DNA from: Cedecea neteri
Lineage (GTDB): Bacteria; Pseudomonadota; Gammaproteobacteria; Enterobacterales; Enterobacteriaceae
Length of the DNA stretch: 64,000 bases
Reading direction: 5' to 3'
Assembly: GCF_000758325.1 (NCBI RefSeq)
Contig: NZ_CP009459.1
Location: 3,472,001-3,536,000, forward strand
Made by a program: the position numbers and the translations under genes. Under the pieces are notes generated by a model. The model was given only the letters and a program-made list of their open reading frames with translations, made no database searches and was not told where the DNA came from. The first letter of the stretch is position 1, and each line of letters begins with the position of its first letter. Positions 9,014 through 17,988 of this stretch are shown here, in pieces.

Positions 9014-10285
9014 TCAGTTGCTGGCGGTCTTCACCGGCAGATCTGATTTCTTATCATTCCCCGGAATAAACGGGCTCCACGGCTGGGCGCGCACCGGCTT
9101 ATCCGTCTGCCATACCACGTTGAACTGGCCGTTGCTTTCGATCTCGCCGATCATCACCGGTTTGTGCAGATGGTGGTTGGTGGCGTCCATGGTCAGGGTA
9201 AAGCCGGAAGGCGCGTTAAAGGTCTGCCCGGCCATCGCCGCGCGGACTTTATCCACGTCCGTCGTGCCCGCTTTCTCTACGGCCTGCGCCCACATGTGAA
9301 TACCGACGTAAGTCGCTTCCATCGGATCGTTGGTGACCACGGTATTGGCGTTCGGCAGGTTGTGGGTTTTGGCGTAGGCCTTCCACTCGCTGACGAACTG
9401 TTTGTTGGTCGGGTTATCGACGGACTCGAAGTAGTTCCAGGCCGCGAGGTTACCCACCAGCGGTTTGGTGTCGATGCCACGCAGCTCTTCCTCACCTACG
9501 GAGAAGGCCACCACCGGCACGTCGGTCGCCTTCAGGCCCTGGTTCGCCAGCTCTTTGTAGAACGGCACGTTGGAGTCGCCATTGATGGTGGAGATCACCG
9601 CCGTCTTACCGCCCGCGGAGAATTTTTTGATATTGGCTACGATGGTCTGGTAGTCGCTGTGTCCAAACGGCGTGTAGACTTCTTCGATGTCTTTATCCTG
9701 GACGCCCTTAGAGTGCAGGAAGGCGCGCAGGATCTTGTTGGTGGTTCGCGGATAAACGTAATCCGTGCCCAGCAGGAAGAAGCGTTTCGCCGCCCCGCCG
9801 TCTTCGCTCATCAGGTATTCCACCGCCGGAATCGCCTGCTGGTTAGGTGCCGCCCCGGTGTAGAACACGTTAGGTGACATCTCTTCCCCTTCGTACTGCA
9901 CCGGGTAGAACAGCAGGCCGTTCAGCTCCTCAAAGACCGGCAGCACCGATTTACGCGACACGGACGTCCAGCAGCCAAAGACCACGGCCACTTTGTCCTG
10001 GCTCAGCAACTGGCGGGCTTTTTCAGCGAACAGCGGCCAGTTAGACGCCGGATCAACCACCACCGGCTCGAGTTTTTTCCCCAGCACGCCGCCCTTAGCA
10101 TTAATGTCGTCGATGGTCATTAACGCCACGTCTTTCAGCGGCGTTTCTGAGATAGCCATGGTGCCCGACAGCGAGTGCATGATCCCGACTTTGATGGTGT
10201 CCGCCGCATGGGCTGCGAAAGCCCACCCGAAGCTGACAACCGAAGCGGAAAGCGCGAAAGCTTTAACAAAGGTACGACGTTGCAT
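9014..10285 (-). CDS. urtA: UrtA, periplasmic urea-binding protein
   Basis: Substrate-binding protein of the urea ABC importer, 423 residues, Peripla_BP_6 fold (DTIKVGIMHSLSGTMAISE start of the mature domain). The signal peptide begins MQRRTFVKAFALSAS and carries a twin-arginine RRTFVK motif, so export by Tat is likely. Ribosome binding site CAGGGGAG. It follows the GntR gene by only 32 bases, so both are probably on one transcript. Confidence 0.94.
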   Translation of the reverse strand: MQRRTFVKAFALSASVVSFGWAFAAHAADTIKVGIMHSLSGTMAISETPLKDVALMTIDDINAKGGVLGKKLEPVVVDPASNWPLFAEKARQLLSQDKVAVVFGCWTSVSRKSVLPVFEELNGLLFYPVQYEGEEMSPNVFYTGAAPNQQAIPAVEYLMSEDGGAAKRFFLLGTDYVYPRTTNKILRAFLHSKGVQDKDIEEVYTPFGHSDYQTIVANIKKFSAGGKTAVISTINGDSNVPFYKELANQGLKATDVPVVAFSVGEEELRGIDTKPLVGNLAAWNYFESVDNPTNKQFVSEWKAYAKTHNLPNANTVVTNDPMEATYVGIHMWAQAVEKAGTTDVDKVRAAMAGQTFNAPSGFTLTMDATNHHLHKPVMIGEIESNGQFNVVWQTDKPVRAQPWSPFIPGNDKKSDLPVKTASN

Positions 10286-10317
10286 AAGTCTGACTCCCCT
10301 GAAGTAACAATAAGTGA

Positions 10318-11016
10318 TTAGCTCAGCTTGAATTGCCGGGCCTGGTGCAGCATATGAAGCGTTATCTGACGAACCTCTTTCTGACTTGCGGCGATGTGGT
10401 CGTGTAGTCGGGTTTGGGCCTCCTCAAGGTTACGGTCCCGGACGGCGAGCAGGATCTGCCCATGTTCGGCATAGGTTGCGCTGACGCGCGGCTGGCGGGT
10501 AAAGTCCAGCCTGCGCACAATGCGAATTTTTTCGGTGATCTCCCGGTGAACCCTCGCCATTTCAGAGTTACCCGCCGCAGAGACCAGCGTCATGTGAAAA
10601 GCCTCGTCGTGCGGGGCGACGTTCATTCCCTCAGCCAGCGGTGGTTCATCCAGCCAGAACTGTTTCAGCGCCTGCAGCGGCAGCGGGAAAACGGAGTCAG
10701 CCCGCTGGCAAAGCCGTTTCACCGCCTCCAGCTCCAGTACAATACGCAGATCGTAAAGCGCCTCGAGATGATCGAAATCGACCGCGCGGATCTGCCAGCC
10801 GCTGCGGGGCTGTACGTCGACATAGCCTTCCTGCTGCAGGGCATAAAGCGCCTGGCGAACCGGCGTGCGGCTGGCGTTCATGCGCTCCGCAATTTCATTT
10901 TCGCTAAAGCGGTCCCCTGGCAGCAGCAGGAAGTCGAAGATTTCCTGTTTGAGCTGCTGGTAGATGCGCTCGGCTACGGCTTCTGGTCGCTTTGGCATAG
11001 TGGTTTTCCGTGTCAT
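10318..11016 (-). CDS. GntR-family regulator (FCD domain) of the urea cluster
   Basis: About 232 residues: N-terminal winged helix (ENEIAERMNASRTPVRQALYAL, residues about 42-63 of the long form) and an all-helical FCD ligand-binding domain with the metal-binding His/Asp pattern (HDEAFHMTLV). Start set at 11016 (MTRKTTMPKRP); MPKRP at 10998 is equally possible. It lies between the catabolic genes and urtA, so it probably senses an intermediate of urea breakdown. A GntR-like palindrome at 16655-16665 is a candidate operator. Confidence 0.82.
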   Translation of the reverse strand: MTRKTTMPKRPEAVAERIYQQLKQEIFDFLLLPGDRFSENEIAERMNASRTPVRQALYALQQEGYVDVQPRSGWQIRAVDFDHLEALYDLRIVLELEAVKRLCQRADSVFPLPLQALKQFWLDEPPLAEGMNVAPHDEAFHMTLVSAAGNSEMARVHREITEKIRIVRRLDFTRQPRVSATYAEHGQILLAVRDRNLEEAQTRLHDHIAASQKEVRQITLHMLHQARQFKLS

Positions 11017-11020
11017 TTTT

Positions 11021-11199
11021 ACCCTCACCCCGGCCCTCTCCCTGGAAGGGAGAGGGAGGAAAAGTGAAGATCCTCTCCCTTCAGGGCGAGGGGAAAAAAA
11101 GTGAGTGCGTTTGCCTGTTTTTATCTCCTCATCCCGTTCGGGATGCGAGGCTCTGTTTTTATTCCCTCTCCCCTCTGGGGAGAGGGTTAGGGTGAGGGG
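11021..11199. repeat. Triple palindromic GGGAGAGGG repeat between urea carboxylase and gntR
   Basis: Three hairpin units: the first starts ACCCTCACCCCGGCCCTC, the middle is a degenerate CCTCTCCCTTCAGGGCGAGG, the last ends GGGGAGAGGGTTAGGGTGAG. A small hairpin CATCCCGTTCGGGATG sits between them. Same family as the elements at 8889 and 17989. It separates the catabolic half of the cluster from the regulator/transport half. Confidence 0.8.
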
Positions 11200-11209
11200 C
11201 TAAATCCCC

Positions 11210-14200
11210 CTACACCGCCTCCAGCCACAGCAAAGCATCCCCAGGCCCCACCGGTCGGCCCTGCTGGCACTGGATCCGTACCACCTTGCCGTCGCATGGC
11301 GCGCTAACCAGCAACTCCATTTTCATCGCCTCTACGACGAGCAACGGCTCGCCCTGCTTCACGCTTTGCCCCGGCTCCACGAGGATCTTCCAGATATTGC
11401 CGTTGAGGTCGGCGCTCACCAGCTGTCCGGTCTGCTCCTCCTCCGGCAATTCCGCCGCCATCAGCGCGCTCTCCACCGCCACGCTCTCCTGCTCTTTCCA
11501 GTGCGCCACTTCGCTCAGGAAAGCTTCCTGCTGGCGGCTGCGGAAATTGGCAATATCGTCGGCGTTGTCCGCCAGAAAACGACTATATTCGGCAAAATCG
11601 AATTCAACGTCTTCGATCTCAACCTGCGCGCGCCCTTCCCGGAACGCCGTGCGGAACGCGGTTAGTTCTTCCTCGCTCACCGGGTAGAAACGCACCTGGT
11701 CGAAGAACTTGAGCAGCCACGGCTCGTCGCCAAACTGTTCGTTTTTGAGGAATTTGTTCCAGATGGGCAGCGTGCGGCCCACCAGCTGATAGCCCCCGGG
11801 CGAATCCATGCCGTAGATGCACATATACATTCCGCCGATCCCTACCGTGCCTTCTGCCGTCCACGTTCGTGCCGGGTTGTACTTCGAACTCAACAGCCGG
11901 TGACGCGGGTCGAGCGGCACGGCGCAAGGTGCACCTAGATACACATCCCCCAGGCCAAGCACCAGATAGCTGGCGTCGAACAGGATCTGTTTCACTTCAT
12001 CGCGGCTTTGCAGCCCATTGGTACGCTGAATAAAATCCACGTTGTTCGGCAGCCACGGCGCGTCTTCCCGCACCGTTTGCTGATAACGTTCCACCGCCGC
12101 CAGCGTGGCGCTGTCTTCAAAGGCCAGTGGCAAATGCACGATGCGGGAAGGAATTTTCAGCTGAGTCACATCGCCCAGCTGCTTTTCAATGCCCAGCAGC
12201 AGCGTGAGCAGCTGGCTCTGGGATATACGCTGGCTGTCATAACGGATCTGCAGCGAACGCACGCCGGGGGAAAGCTCCTCAATGCCCGCCTGCGCCGCCT
12301 GGTGAATGGCCTGCATCAACAGATAAATACGCAGCCGCAGCGCCAGGTCGAGCACGTTATCGCCGTATTCAATCAGTACGTAGTTGTCGCCAGCCTGACG
12401 GTAAACCACCGCCGGAAGCGTACCCTGAGCGGGAATTTCCGCCAGAATCGCCTCGCTGGTTGTCGCGCCTGGCGCAATGGAGGGATGCAGATCCGGCAGG
12501 CTTCCACCGGCACATAGATTGGTCACCGCCACCTGCTGGGCAATTTCCAGCGACTGCGCGTGCTCAAAGCTGATGGCGTGGAAACGAATGCGATCGCCCG
12601 GCTTCACCTGCCCGACTTTCCACAACTCCGCTTTGGCAATGGTCACCGGGCAGACAAATCCGCCGAGGCTTGGGCCGTCGCGCGTCAGGATCACCGGGAA
12701 ATCACCGGTAAAGTTCACCGCGCCGATGGCATATTCGCAGTCGTGCACGTTGGAAGGATGCAGCCCCGCCTCGCCGCCGTCGGCTCTGGTCCACTCCGGC
12801 TTAGGCCCGACAAGGCGCACGCCGAGCCGGTTAGAGTTGTAGTGAACCTGCCACTCGGCGTTGAAAAAGGTCTCCATTGATTCCGGGGTGAAGAAGTCCG
12901 GCGCGCCGTGTGGCCCGTAAAGCACGCCGATCTCCCACAGCTCGCCATACTGCGGGATCAACGCGGGTTCCGGGGCCTGCGGCAGGCTAATTGGCGCTGG
13001 CGTGGTGCAGGCCGGGAGACAAGGCTGGGAGATAGCCAGCACATCGGCCACCCGCAGCGTGCGCCCGGCGTGGCCGCCAAACTGGCCGAGGGCAAAAGTG
13101 GAGCGACTGCCGAGATACACCGGCACGTCAAAGCCGTTACGCACCGCCAGATAGGTACGGCACCCGCTGGAGGCTCTGCCGAGCGTCAGGATCTGTCCGG
13201 CTTTGACCACCGTGGGCTGCCAGAAGGTCACCGGCTGGTCATCCAGCGTGGCCGGGCAAGGCGCACCGGTCAGCGCGATGGTAGCCTCGCTGTGGAAACG
13301 CAGCGTCGGCCCCTGCAGGGTAAACTCCAGCCCGGCGGCGGAAGGATGGTTGCCGACGATGCGGTTCGCCAGGCGGAAAGCAAAATCATCCATCGGCCCG
13401 GACGGCGGCACGCCGATATCCCAGTATCCGAGGCGACCAGGACTGTCCTGAACGCTGCTCCAGGTGCCCGGCTCCAGCACTTCCACGGCCTGCGCCTGAT
13501 AACTCACGCTGTCCAGCAGGCGCGTCCACATCACCCCGGCCTTAAACTCCGGCAGGCGGACGATCTGGCGCAGATAATCCAGATTGGTGGCGATCCCGTG
13601 CAGCCGGGTGGCTGCCAGCGCGTCGTTTAGTTTACTTAACGCCTGCAGGCGGTCATCGCCGTGAACGATGATCTTGGCGATCATCGGATCGTAAAACGCG
13701 CTGACTTCGCTGCCGGTGCTGACCCAGCCGTCAACCCGCACGCCTTCAGGGAAATAAACGTCGGTTAATACACCCGGCGACGGCTGGAAATTTTTCAGCG
13801 CATCTTCGGCATAAATGCGGACTTCAATAGCCGCCCCCTGAGGCGCTTCGGCCATTTTTTGCCAGTCCGGAGACGCGCCTGCCGCCACCTGCACCATGCA
13901 TTCGATCAGATCCAGCCCCGTGACACATTCGGTTACCGGATGTTCAACCTGCAGGCGAGTGTTCACCTCCAGGAAGTAGAACGCATCCCGCGCGGCGTCG
14001 TAGATAAATTCCACGGTTCCCGCACTGCGGTAATCAACGGATTCACCCAGCGCCACGGCGGCACGGTGCAGCGCTGCGCGCGTGCTCTGCGGCAAATTGG
14101 GGGCTGGTGTTTCTTCGACAACTTTTTGGTTACGGCGCTGCAGCGAGCAATCACGCTCTCCTAAGGCAACCACCTTCCCTTTACCATCGCCAAAGATCTG

Positions 14201-14830
14201 CACCTCCAGGTGCCGGGCTTTATCGACAAAGCGTTCGATAAACACGCCGTCATCGCTGAAAAACTGCGCGCCCATACGCTTCACGCTTTCCCAGGCCTCA
14301 AGCAGCGCCGGTTCGCTGTCACAGCGGGTCAGGCCGATCCCGCCCCCGCCCGCCGTGGTTTTGAGCATCACCGGGTAGCCGATTTCCGCCGCCGCCAGCT
14401 GCGCTTCTGCCAGGGATGTCAGCAATCCGGTGCCCGGCGTCATCGGTACGTCTACGCCAGAAGCCAGCTCGCGGGCGCGGTGCTTCAGGCCAAAATCACT
14501 GATTTGCTGCGCGGTGGGTCCGATAAAAACAACGCCTGCCGCTTCACAAGCCTCGGCAAATTCCGCCCGCTCAGAGAGAAAGCCGTAACCGGGGAAAATC
14601 GCCTCCGCGCCACTCTCTTTTGCCGCCGCCAGTATTTTCTCGATATTCAGATACGTGTCGCTGGCCTTATCTCCGCCGAGCGCTATCGCTTCATCGGCAT
14701 CAATCACGTGCTGAGCGCTGGCATCCGCGTCGGAATAAACGGCCACGCTGGTGATGTTCATTTTCTTCAGCGTGCGAATGGCGCGGCAGGCAATTTCACC
14801 GCGGTTGGCAATCAGAACCTTGCTAAACAT
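11210..14830 (-). CDS. uca: Urea carboxylase (biotin-dependent)
   Basis: 1206 residues with the full urea carboxylase layout: biotin carboxylase (residues 1 to about 445, FSKVLIANRGEIACRAIR start, ATP-grasp loop KTTAGGGGIGLTR), then the carboxyltransferase halves related to KipA (from about 468) and KipI (from about 890), then a C-terminal biotinyl domain with VVEAMKMELLV near residue 1167. It converts urea, ATP and bicarbonate to allophanate. Start at 14830 is supported by GAGAGGGATT; it lies 11 bases after atzF. Guanidine carboxylase shares this architecture; the Urt transporter next door favours urea but does not prove it. Confidence 0.9.
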   Translation of the reverse strand: MFSKVLIANRGEIACRAIRTLKKMNITSVAVYSDADASAQHVIDADEAIALGGDKASDTYLNIEKILAAAKESGAEAIFPGYGFLSERAEFAEACEAAGVVFIGPTAQQISDFGLKHRARELASGVDVPMTPGTGLLTSLAEAQLAAAEIGYPVMLKTTAGGGGIGLTRCDSEPALLEAWESVKRMGAQFFSDDGVFIERFVDKARHLEVQIFGDGKGKVVALGERDCSLQRRNQKVVEETPAPNLPQSTRAALHRAAVALGESVDYRSAGTVEFIYDAARDAFYFLEVNTRLQVEHPVTECVTGLDLIECMVQVAAGASPDWQKMAEAPQGAAIEVRIYAEDALKNFQPSPGVLTDVYFPEGVRVDGWVSTGSEVSAFYDPMIAKIIVHGDDRLQALSKLNDALAATRLHGIATNLDYLRQIVRLPEFKAGVMWTRLLDSVSYQAQAVEVLEPGTWSSVQDSPGRLGYWDIGVPPSGPMDDFAFRLANRIVGNHPSAAGLEFTLQGPTLRFHSEATIALTGAPCPATLDDQPVTFWQPTVVKAGQILTLGRASSGCRTYLAVRNGFDVPVYLGSRSTFALGQFGGHAGRTLRVADVLAISQPCLPACTTPAPISLPQAPEPALIPQYGELWEIGVLYGPHGAPDFFTPESMETFFNAEWQVHYNSNRLGVRLVGPKPEWTRADGGEAGLHPSNVHDCEYAIGAVNFTGDFPVILTRDGPSLGGFVCPVTIAKAELWKVGQVKPGDRIRFHAISFEHAQSLEIAQQVAVTNLCAGGSLPDLHPSIAPGATTSEAILAEIPAQGTLPAVVYRQAGDNYVLIEYGDNVLDLALRLRIYLLMQAIHQAAQAGIEELSPGVRSLQIRYDSQRISQSQLLTLLLGIEKQLGDVTQLKIPSRIVHLPLAFEDSATLAAVERYQQTVREDAPWLPNNVDFIQRTNGLQSRDEVKQILFDASYLVLGLGDVYLGAPCAVPLDPRHRLLSSKYNPARTWTAEGTVGIGGMYMCIYGMDSPGGYQLVGRTLPIWNKFLKNEQFGDEPWLLKFFDQVRFYPVSEEELTAFRTAFREGRAQVEIEDVEFDFAEYSRFLADNADDIANFRSRQQEAFLSEVAHWKEQESVAVESALMAAELPEEEQTGQLVSADLNGNIWKILVEPGQSVKQGEPLLVVEAMKMELLVSAPCDGKVVRIQCQQGRPVGPGDALLWLEAV

Positions 14831-14841
14831 AATCCCTCTCC

Positions 14842-16638
14842 TTAAGCGCCAGGTTGACGGGCAAGCCAGGCTTTCCAGCCGCCCCATGGGGTAATATCCG
14901 TGGCACCTTCTGTCGCACACGGTTCACAAATGAAGCCCTTCACGCTGCGGCCGTCCTGCAGAGTCAGCGTGCCGATCCCCAACGGCGCGGGAATTTCGGC
15001 AACAAACTCACCGAAGCGCGCAAGCGGGATATCCCACAGTTCAACGGCGATAGGCTGCCCTTCGGCGGCACGCACCAGGCCTGGCTTAGGCGGCTGGGTA
15101 TTGGCCAGGGCATAAAGGCGATAGGTTTCTGCCGTGTGGGTTGCTTCGACGAAGACGGCGTTGCGGCCAGTTAGCTGGTGGTTAAGCGGCATTCCGCGCA
15201 AATGAGCGCCCACAACAGCGACGCGCACGAAGCTGCTGGCTGGTGTCATGGTCTTTTGTTCAGGCACTTTCTGGGACGTTGCTCCGGCAGGCAGATCATG
15301 CTGCGCCTGCCACTGCGCGCCAAAATGGCTGAGCGCAGCATCATGCCAGGCGGGTGCAATCAGCGTTATCCCAGCAGGCAGACCATCGGCCCGGAAATCC
15401 GCCGGAAGCGCCAGCGCGCTGAGGTCAGCCAGGTTGGTAAAGTTGGTGTAGGTGCCAAACTGCGAGTTATAGGCCACCGGCTCATCATGCATTTCCGCCA
15501 GCGTGTGAATCGTCGGCGATGTCGGCACCACAAGGGCATCAAACGCGGCGAGCTGCTGCTGAATACGGCGGGCAAGTTCAGCGCGGATGTATTCCGCCTG
15601 CCAGGCATCGCAGGCCGTGAAGCTCAGCCCTTTGGCGACGATCCCACGCACCGTGGGGTCCATCGCATCAGGATGCTTTTCGAGGATCTCTTTCACCGCG
15701 ACGGTACGCTCGGCCACCCACGCGCCGTTATACAGCTGCTCGGCCAGCCGGGTGAAATCAGTGAAATCTACCGCCACCAGCTCCGCACCCATTGCCATTA
15801 ACTTATCCAGCGCCAGCTGGAAAGCCTCTTCGCTGAGTTTGTCGCCGAAGAACGTCAGGCGATCTGGAATGGCAAAGCGCAGGCGCGGGCTGAAGCGAGC
15901 CGGGGCTGTATGAGGGTTGCTGCGGGAATAAGGATCGAGCGGATCGTATCCCCCTGCTACGTTGGCAACCAAAGACGCATCCGCCGCCGAATGGGCGAAG
16001 ATAGAAACGCAGTCATTCAGGCGACAGGCAGGGACCACGCCCGCCGTAGACAGCCAGCCTTTGGTCGGTTTTAAGCCGACGATGTTATTGAACCCGGCGG
16101 GAACGCGGCCGGAGCCAGCGGTGTCGGTTCCCAGTGAGAAGCAAACCAACCCGCGAGCCACCACGGAAGCGGAGCCTGAACTCGAGCCGCCGCTGACGTA
16201 GTCCGGGTTGAAGCTGTTCACCACCGCGCCATACGGTGAACGAGTGCCGACGAGGCCGGTCGCAAACTGATCGAGGTTAGTTTTACCCACCACAATGGCC
16301 CCGGCGGCTCGAAGCCGCCCGATGACCGTCGCATCGCTGGCGGGATGATAAGTAAATACCGGGCAGGCGGCGCTGGTTGGCATCCCGGCTACGTCTATAT
16401 TGTCTTTGACCGCAAACGGCACGCCAAATAGCGGGAAAGCCGTAGGCGTTTTTTCTCCATCATTAATGACCTGCAATAACGCCTTTATTTGCTCATTAAT
16501 TTGCTGTTCGCTGGCGATATAAATCCACGCATTATCCTGGCGTGAAATATTGGCCATTAATTGCTGATAAGCGTCGGGCAACCTTTCCGGCTGCGCCTGG
16601 TAATCGGCTACCCACTGCGACAATAAAGCGACTGACAT
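14842..16638 (-). CDS. atzF: Allophanate hydrolase (AtzF type)
   Basis: 598 residues. N-terminal amidase-signature domain with catalytic Lys in PFAVKDNIDVAG and the Ser/cis-Ser pair in SGGSSSGSASVVARG; C-terminal domain of about 130 residues (FVRVAVVGAHLRGMPLNHQ) typical of allophanate hydrolases, which removes the carboxyl product. Hydrolyses allophanate to two ammonia and CO2. Start at 16638 (MSVALLSQ); a GTG at 16653 is in frame but overlaps the putative operator. First gene of the urea transcript. Confidence 0.9.
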   Translation of the reverse strand: MSVALLSQWVADYQAQPERLPDAYQQLMANISRQDNAWIYIASEQQINEQIKALLQVINDGEKTPTAFPLFGVPFAVKDNIDVAGMPTSAACPVFTYHPASDATVIGRLRAAGAIVVGKTNLDQFATGLVGTRSPYGAVVNSFNPDYVSGGSSSGSASVVARGLVCFSLGTDTAGSGRVPAGFNNIVGLKPTKGWLSTAGVVPACRLNDCVSIFAHSAADASLVANVAGGYDPLDPYSRSNPHTAPARFSPRLRFAIPDRLTFFGDKLSEEAFQLALDKLMAMGAELVAVDFTDFTRLAEQLYNGAWVAERTVAVKEILEKHPDAMDPTVRGIVAKGLSFTACDAWQAEYIRAELARRIQQQLAAFDALVVPTSPTIHTLAEMHDEPVAYNSQFGTYTNFTNLADLSALALPADFRADGLPAGITLIAPAWHDAALSHFGAQWQAQHDLPAGATSQKVPEQKTMTPASSFVRVAVVGAHLRGMPLNHQLTGRNAVFVEATHTAETYRLYALANTQPPKPGLVRAAEGQPIAVELWDIPLARFGEFVAEIPAPLGIGTLTLQDGRSVKGFICEPCATEGATDITPWGGWKAWLARQPGA

Positions 16639-16654
16639 AAGCTGGCATCCCACC

Positions 16655-16665
16655 TGGTATACAAG
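16655..16665. promoter_or_regulatory. GntR-like palindrome in the atzF leader
   Basis: TGGTATACAAG, centred on the palindrome GTATAC, just downstream of the expected sigma-54 transcription start and 17 bases before the atzF ATG. Many FCD-type GntR operators have a GTATAC-like core; a repressor bound here would block the transcript. Assignment to the regulator at 10318 is inference. Confidence 0.5.
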
Positions 16666-16678
16666 ATGGAATAGCTAA

Positions 16679-16694
16679 AGCAATTGCAGTGCCA
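16679..16694 (-). promoter_or_regulatory. Sigma-54 (RpoN) promoter of the urea cluster
   Basis: On the minus strand TGGCACTGCAATTGCT: the -24 GG and -12 GC dinucleotides are exactly 10 bases apart and the flanks match TGGCAC-N5-TTGCW completely. Transcription would start near 16668, about 30 bases before atzF. Confidence 0.85.
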
Positions 16695-16769
16695 ATATTA
16701 TTTCATGCTGTTTTAAAAGTGTTTTTTATTAAAAAATAAGTTTTAGTTATATTAAGAGCACCGCGGCGG

Positions 16770-16786
16770 GGCGTTATTTTAGTGCG
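16770..16786 (-). promoter_or_regulatory. NtrC-like enhancer site
   Basis: Minus strand CGCACTAAAATAACGCC agrees at 12 of 17 positions with the E. coli glnA NtrC site TGCACTAAAATGGTGCA. It lies about 110 bases upstream of the predicted sigma-54 start, a normal enhancer distance. Confidence 0.6.
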
Positions 16787-16809
16787 CGTGAATAATTAAA
16801 GGGATATAT

Positions 16810-16840
16810 CTGGCGGTGAATATAATACCTTCGCCGCCAG
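16810..16840 (-). terminator. Inverted repeat after the dehydrogenase gene
   Basis: Minus strand CTGGCGGCGAA ... TTCACCGCCAG, an 11-bp stem with one mismatch and a 9-base loop, 7 bases after the stop of the gene at 16847. It is not followed by a U-run, so termination strength is uncertain. Confidence 0.45.
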
Positions 16841-16846
16841 GGAGGA

Positions 16847-17719
16847 TTATTTCCCGCTGCGACGAGCGGAAACGGTGGCTAATGCGGCCCAGTCGAGATG
16901 TTCATCGCCGTGGGCCAGCGCATCGAGGTAGTTATCCCGCAATACGCCTGCAAAGCCCATTGGCACATTTTTATTTTCCGCCGCCTGCTGAGCCAGGCGT
17001 ACGTCCTTCAGCCCCAGCTTCATGGTAAACCCGGCCGGGCTATAGCGAGATTCGGCGATCATCGCGCCATAGTTTTTATACGCTGGCGCGGCAAACAGAG
17101 TGCTGGTCAGCATGCCGAGGAAATCCCCGGCGGCCACATCGTAGGCTCCAACCAGCGCAGAGGATTCCCCCATCGCTTCGATGGCGCTGGCGAGCATAAA
17201 GTTAGCCGCCAGCTTCACCGCCGCCGCCTGCTCTGGCCTGTCGCCAAAGCGCCAGGTTTTTTGTCCCAGCACATCGAAGATCGGCTGCACGCTGTCCAGC
17301 AGTTCAGCTTGCCCTGCGGTAAGGATATTGAGATTGCCCGCAGCGGCAACGTCCACGCGGCCCAGTACCGGCGCAGCAATATAGCGATGCCCGGTTGCGC
17401 TGGCTTTTTCCGCCATCTCATTGGTAAAAGCGACGGAAACCGTGGCCATGTTGATCCAGATTGCGCCCTGCGGCAGTGCATCGAGCGCGCCCTGCTCAAT
17501 CACCACACGGCGGCTGGTGTCGTCGTCGGCCAGCATCGTGATCAACACTTCGCTGTCGGTGAACGCTGCTGGCGTGGCGCATATTGTCGCCCCTTTCGCT
17601 TTTAAGGCTTCCGCAGGTGCGGGAGAACGGTTCCAGACGGCAACCTGATGCCCGGCTTTCAGCAGGTTTTCGGCCATTGGCTGGCCCATACCGCCCAGCC
17701 CGATAAATCCAATACGCAT
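16847..17719 (-). CDS. NAD(P)-dependent 3-hydroxyacid dehydrogenase (GarR/MmsB family)
   Basis: 290 residues of the beta-hydroxyacid dehydrogenase family. N-terminal Rossmann motif GFIGLGGMGQPMAENLLKAGH, the family motif near residue 118 reads APVLGRVDVAAAGNL (usually APVSGG, so the usual Ser-Gly-Gly is replaced by Leu-Gly-Arg), and the catalytic Lys lies in AAAVKLAANFML. Imine reductases and glyoxylate/succinic semialdehyde reductases belong to the same fold; the altered APVLGR motif suggests the imine reductase-like or a divergent branch. Substrate unknown. Followed upstream on the same strand by ydcY. Confidence 0.8.
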   Translation of the reverse strand: MRIGFIGLGGMGQPMAENLLKAGHQVAVWNRSPAPAEALKAKGATICATPAAFTDSEVLITMLADDDTSRRVVIEQGALDALPQGAIWINMATVSVAFTNEMAEKASATGHRYIAAPVLGRVDVAAAGNLNILTAGQAELLDSVQPIFDVLGQKTWRFGDRPEQAAAVKLAANFMLASAIEAMGESSALVGAYDVAAGDFLGMLTSTLFAAPAYKNYGAMIAESRYSPAGFTMKLGLKDVRLAQQAAENKNVPMGFAGVLRDNYLDALAHGDEHLDWAALATVSARRSGK

Positions 17720-17731
17720 AATAACTCCTGG

Positions 17732-17965
17732 CTAGAGAATGGTTCCGCCGCGGGTCAACTGCTCGCGGCGCTCTTCGGCTTCTTCTGTATGGTGATTGCC
17801 TTTGTGGGCAATGGCGATACGCAGCCGCTGCTGCTGGGCATAGCGGTCTTCCCGCGTCAGCGCTGCGTCGTCGCTGAGTTCAATCAGCAGTTCGTTCATT
17901 GGGATGATGATGTCTTTGGCAATGGCGTCGTCTACGCGGCTGATAACGTCAGCAAGATGGGTCAT
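17732..17965 (-). CDS. ydcY: YdcY, DUF2526 small protein
   Basis: 77 residues, closely matching E. coli YdcY, which has the same length and the same MNELLI.LSDDA.L.REDRY pattern and EQLTRGGTIL-type C-terminus. Soluble, charged, no known function. ATG preceded by AAGGAACACGCC. The following dehydrogenase gene starts 12 bases later, so the two may be co-transcribed. Confidence 0.9.
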   Translation of the reverse strand: MTHLADVISRVDDAIAKDIIIPMNELLIELSDDAALTREDRYAQQQRLRIAIAHKGNHHTEEAEERREQLTRGGTIL

Positions 17966-17988
17966 GGCGTGTTCCTTATTATGTGTTG

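Noticed and set aside
9164-9877. 237-codon plus-strand ORF
   Set aside because: Antisense to urtA, which has clear family motifs and codon use.
12908-13630. 240-codon plus-strand ORF
   Set aside because: Antisense shadow of the urea carboxylase gene; low-complexity Gln/His/Arg composition.
16639-16846. Possible guanidine riboswitch ahead of the carboxylase genes
   Set aside because: No conserved guanidine-I core was recognised; the leader after the sigma-54 start is only about 30 bases.
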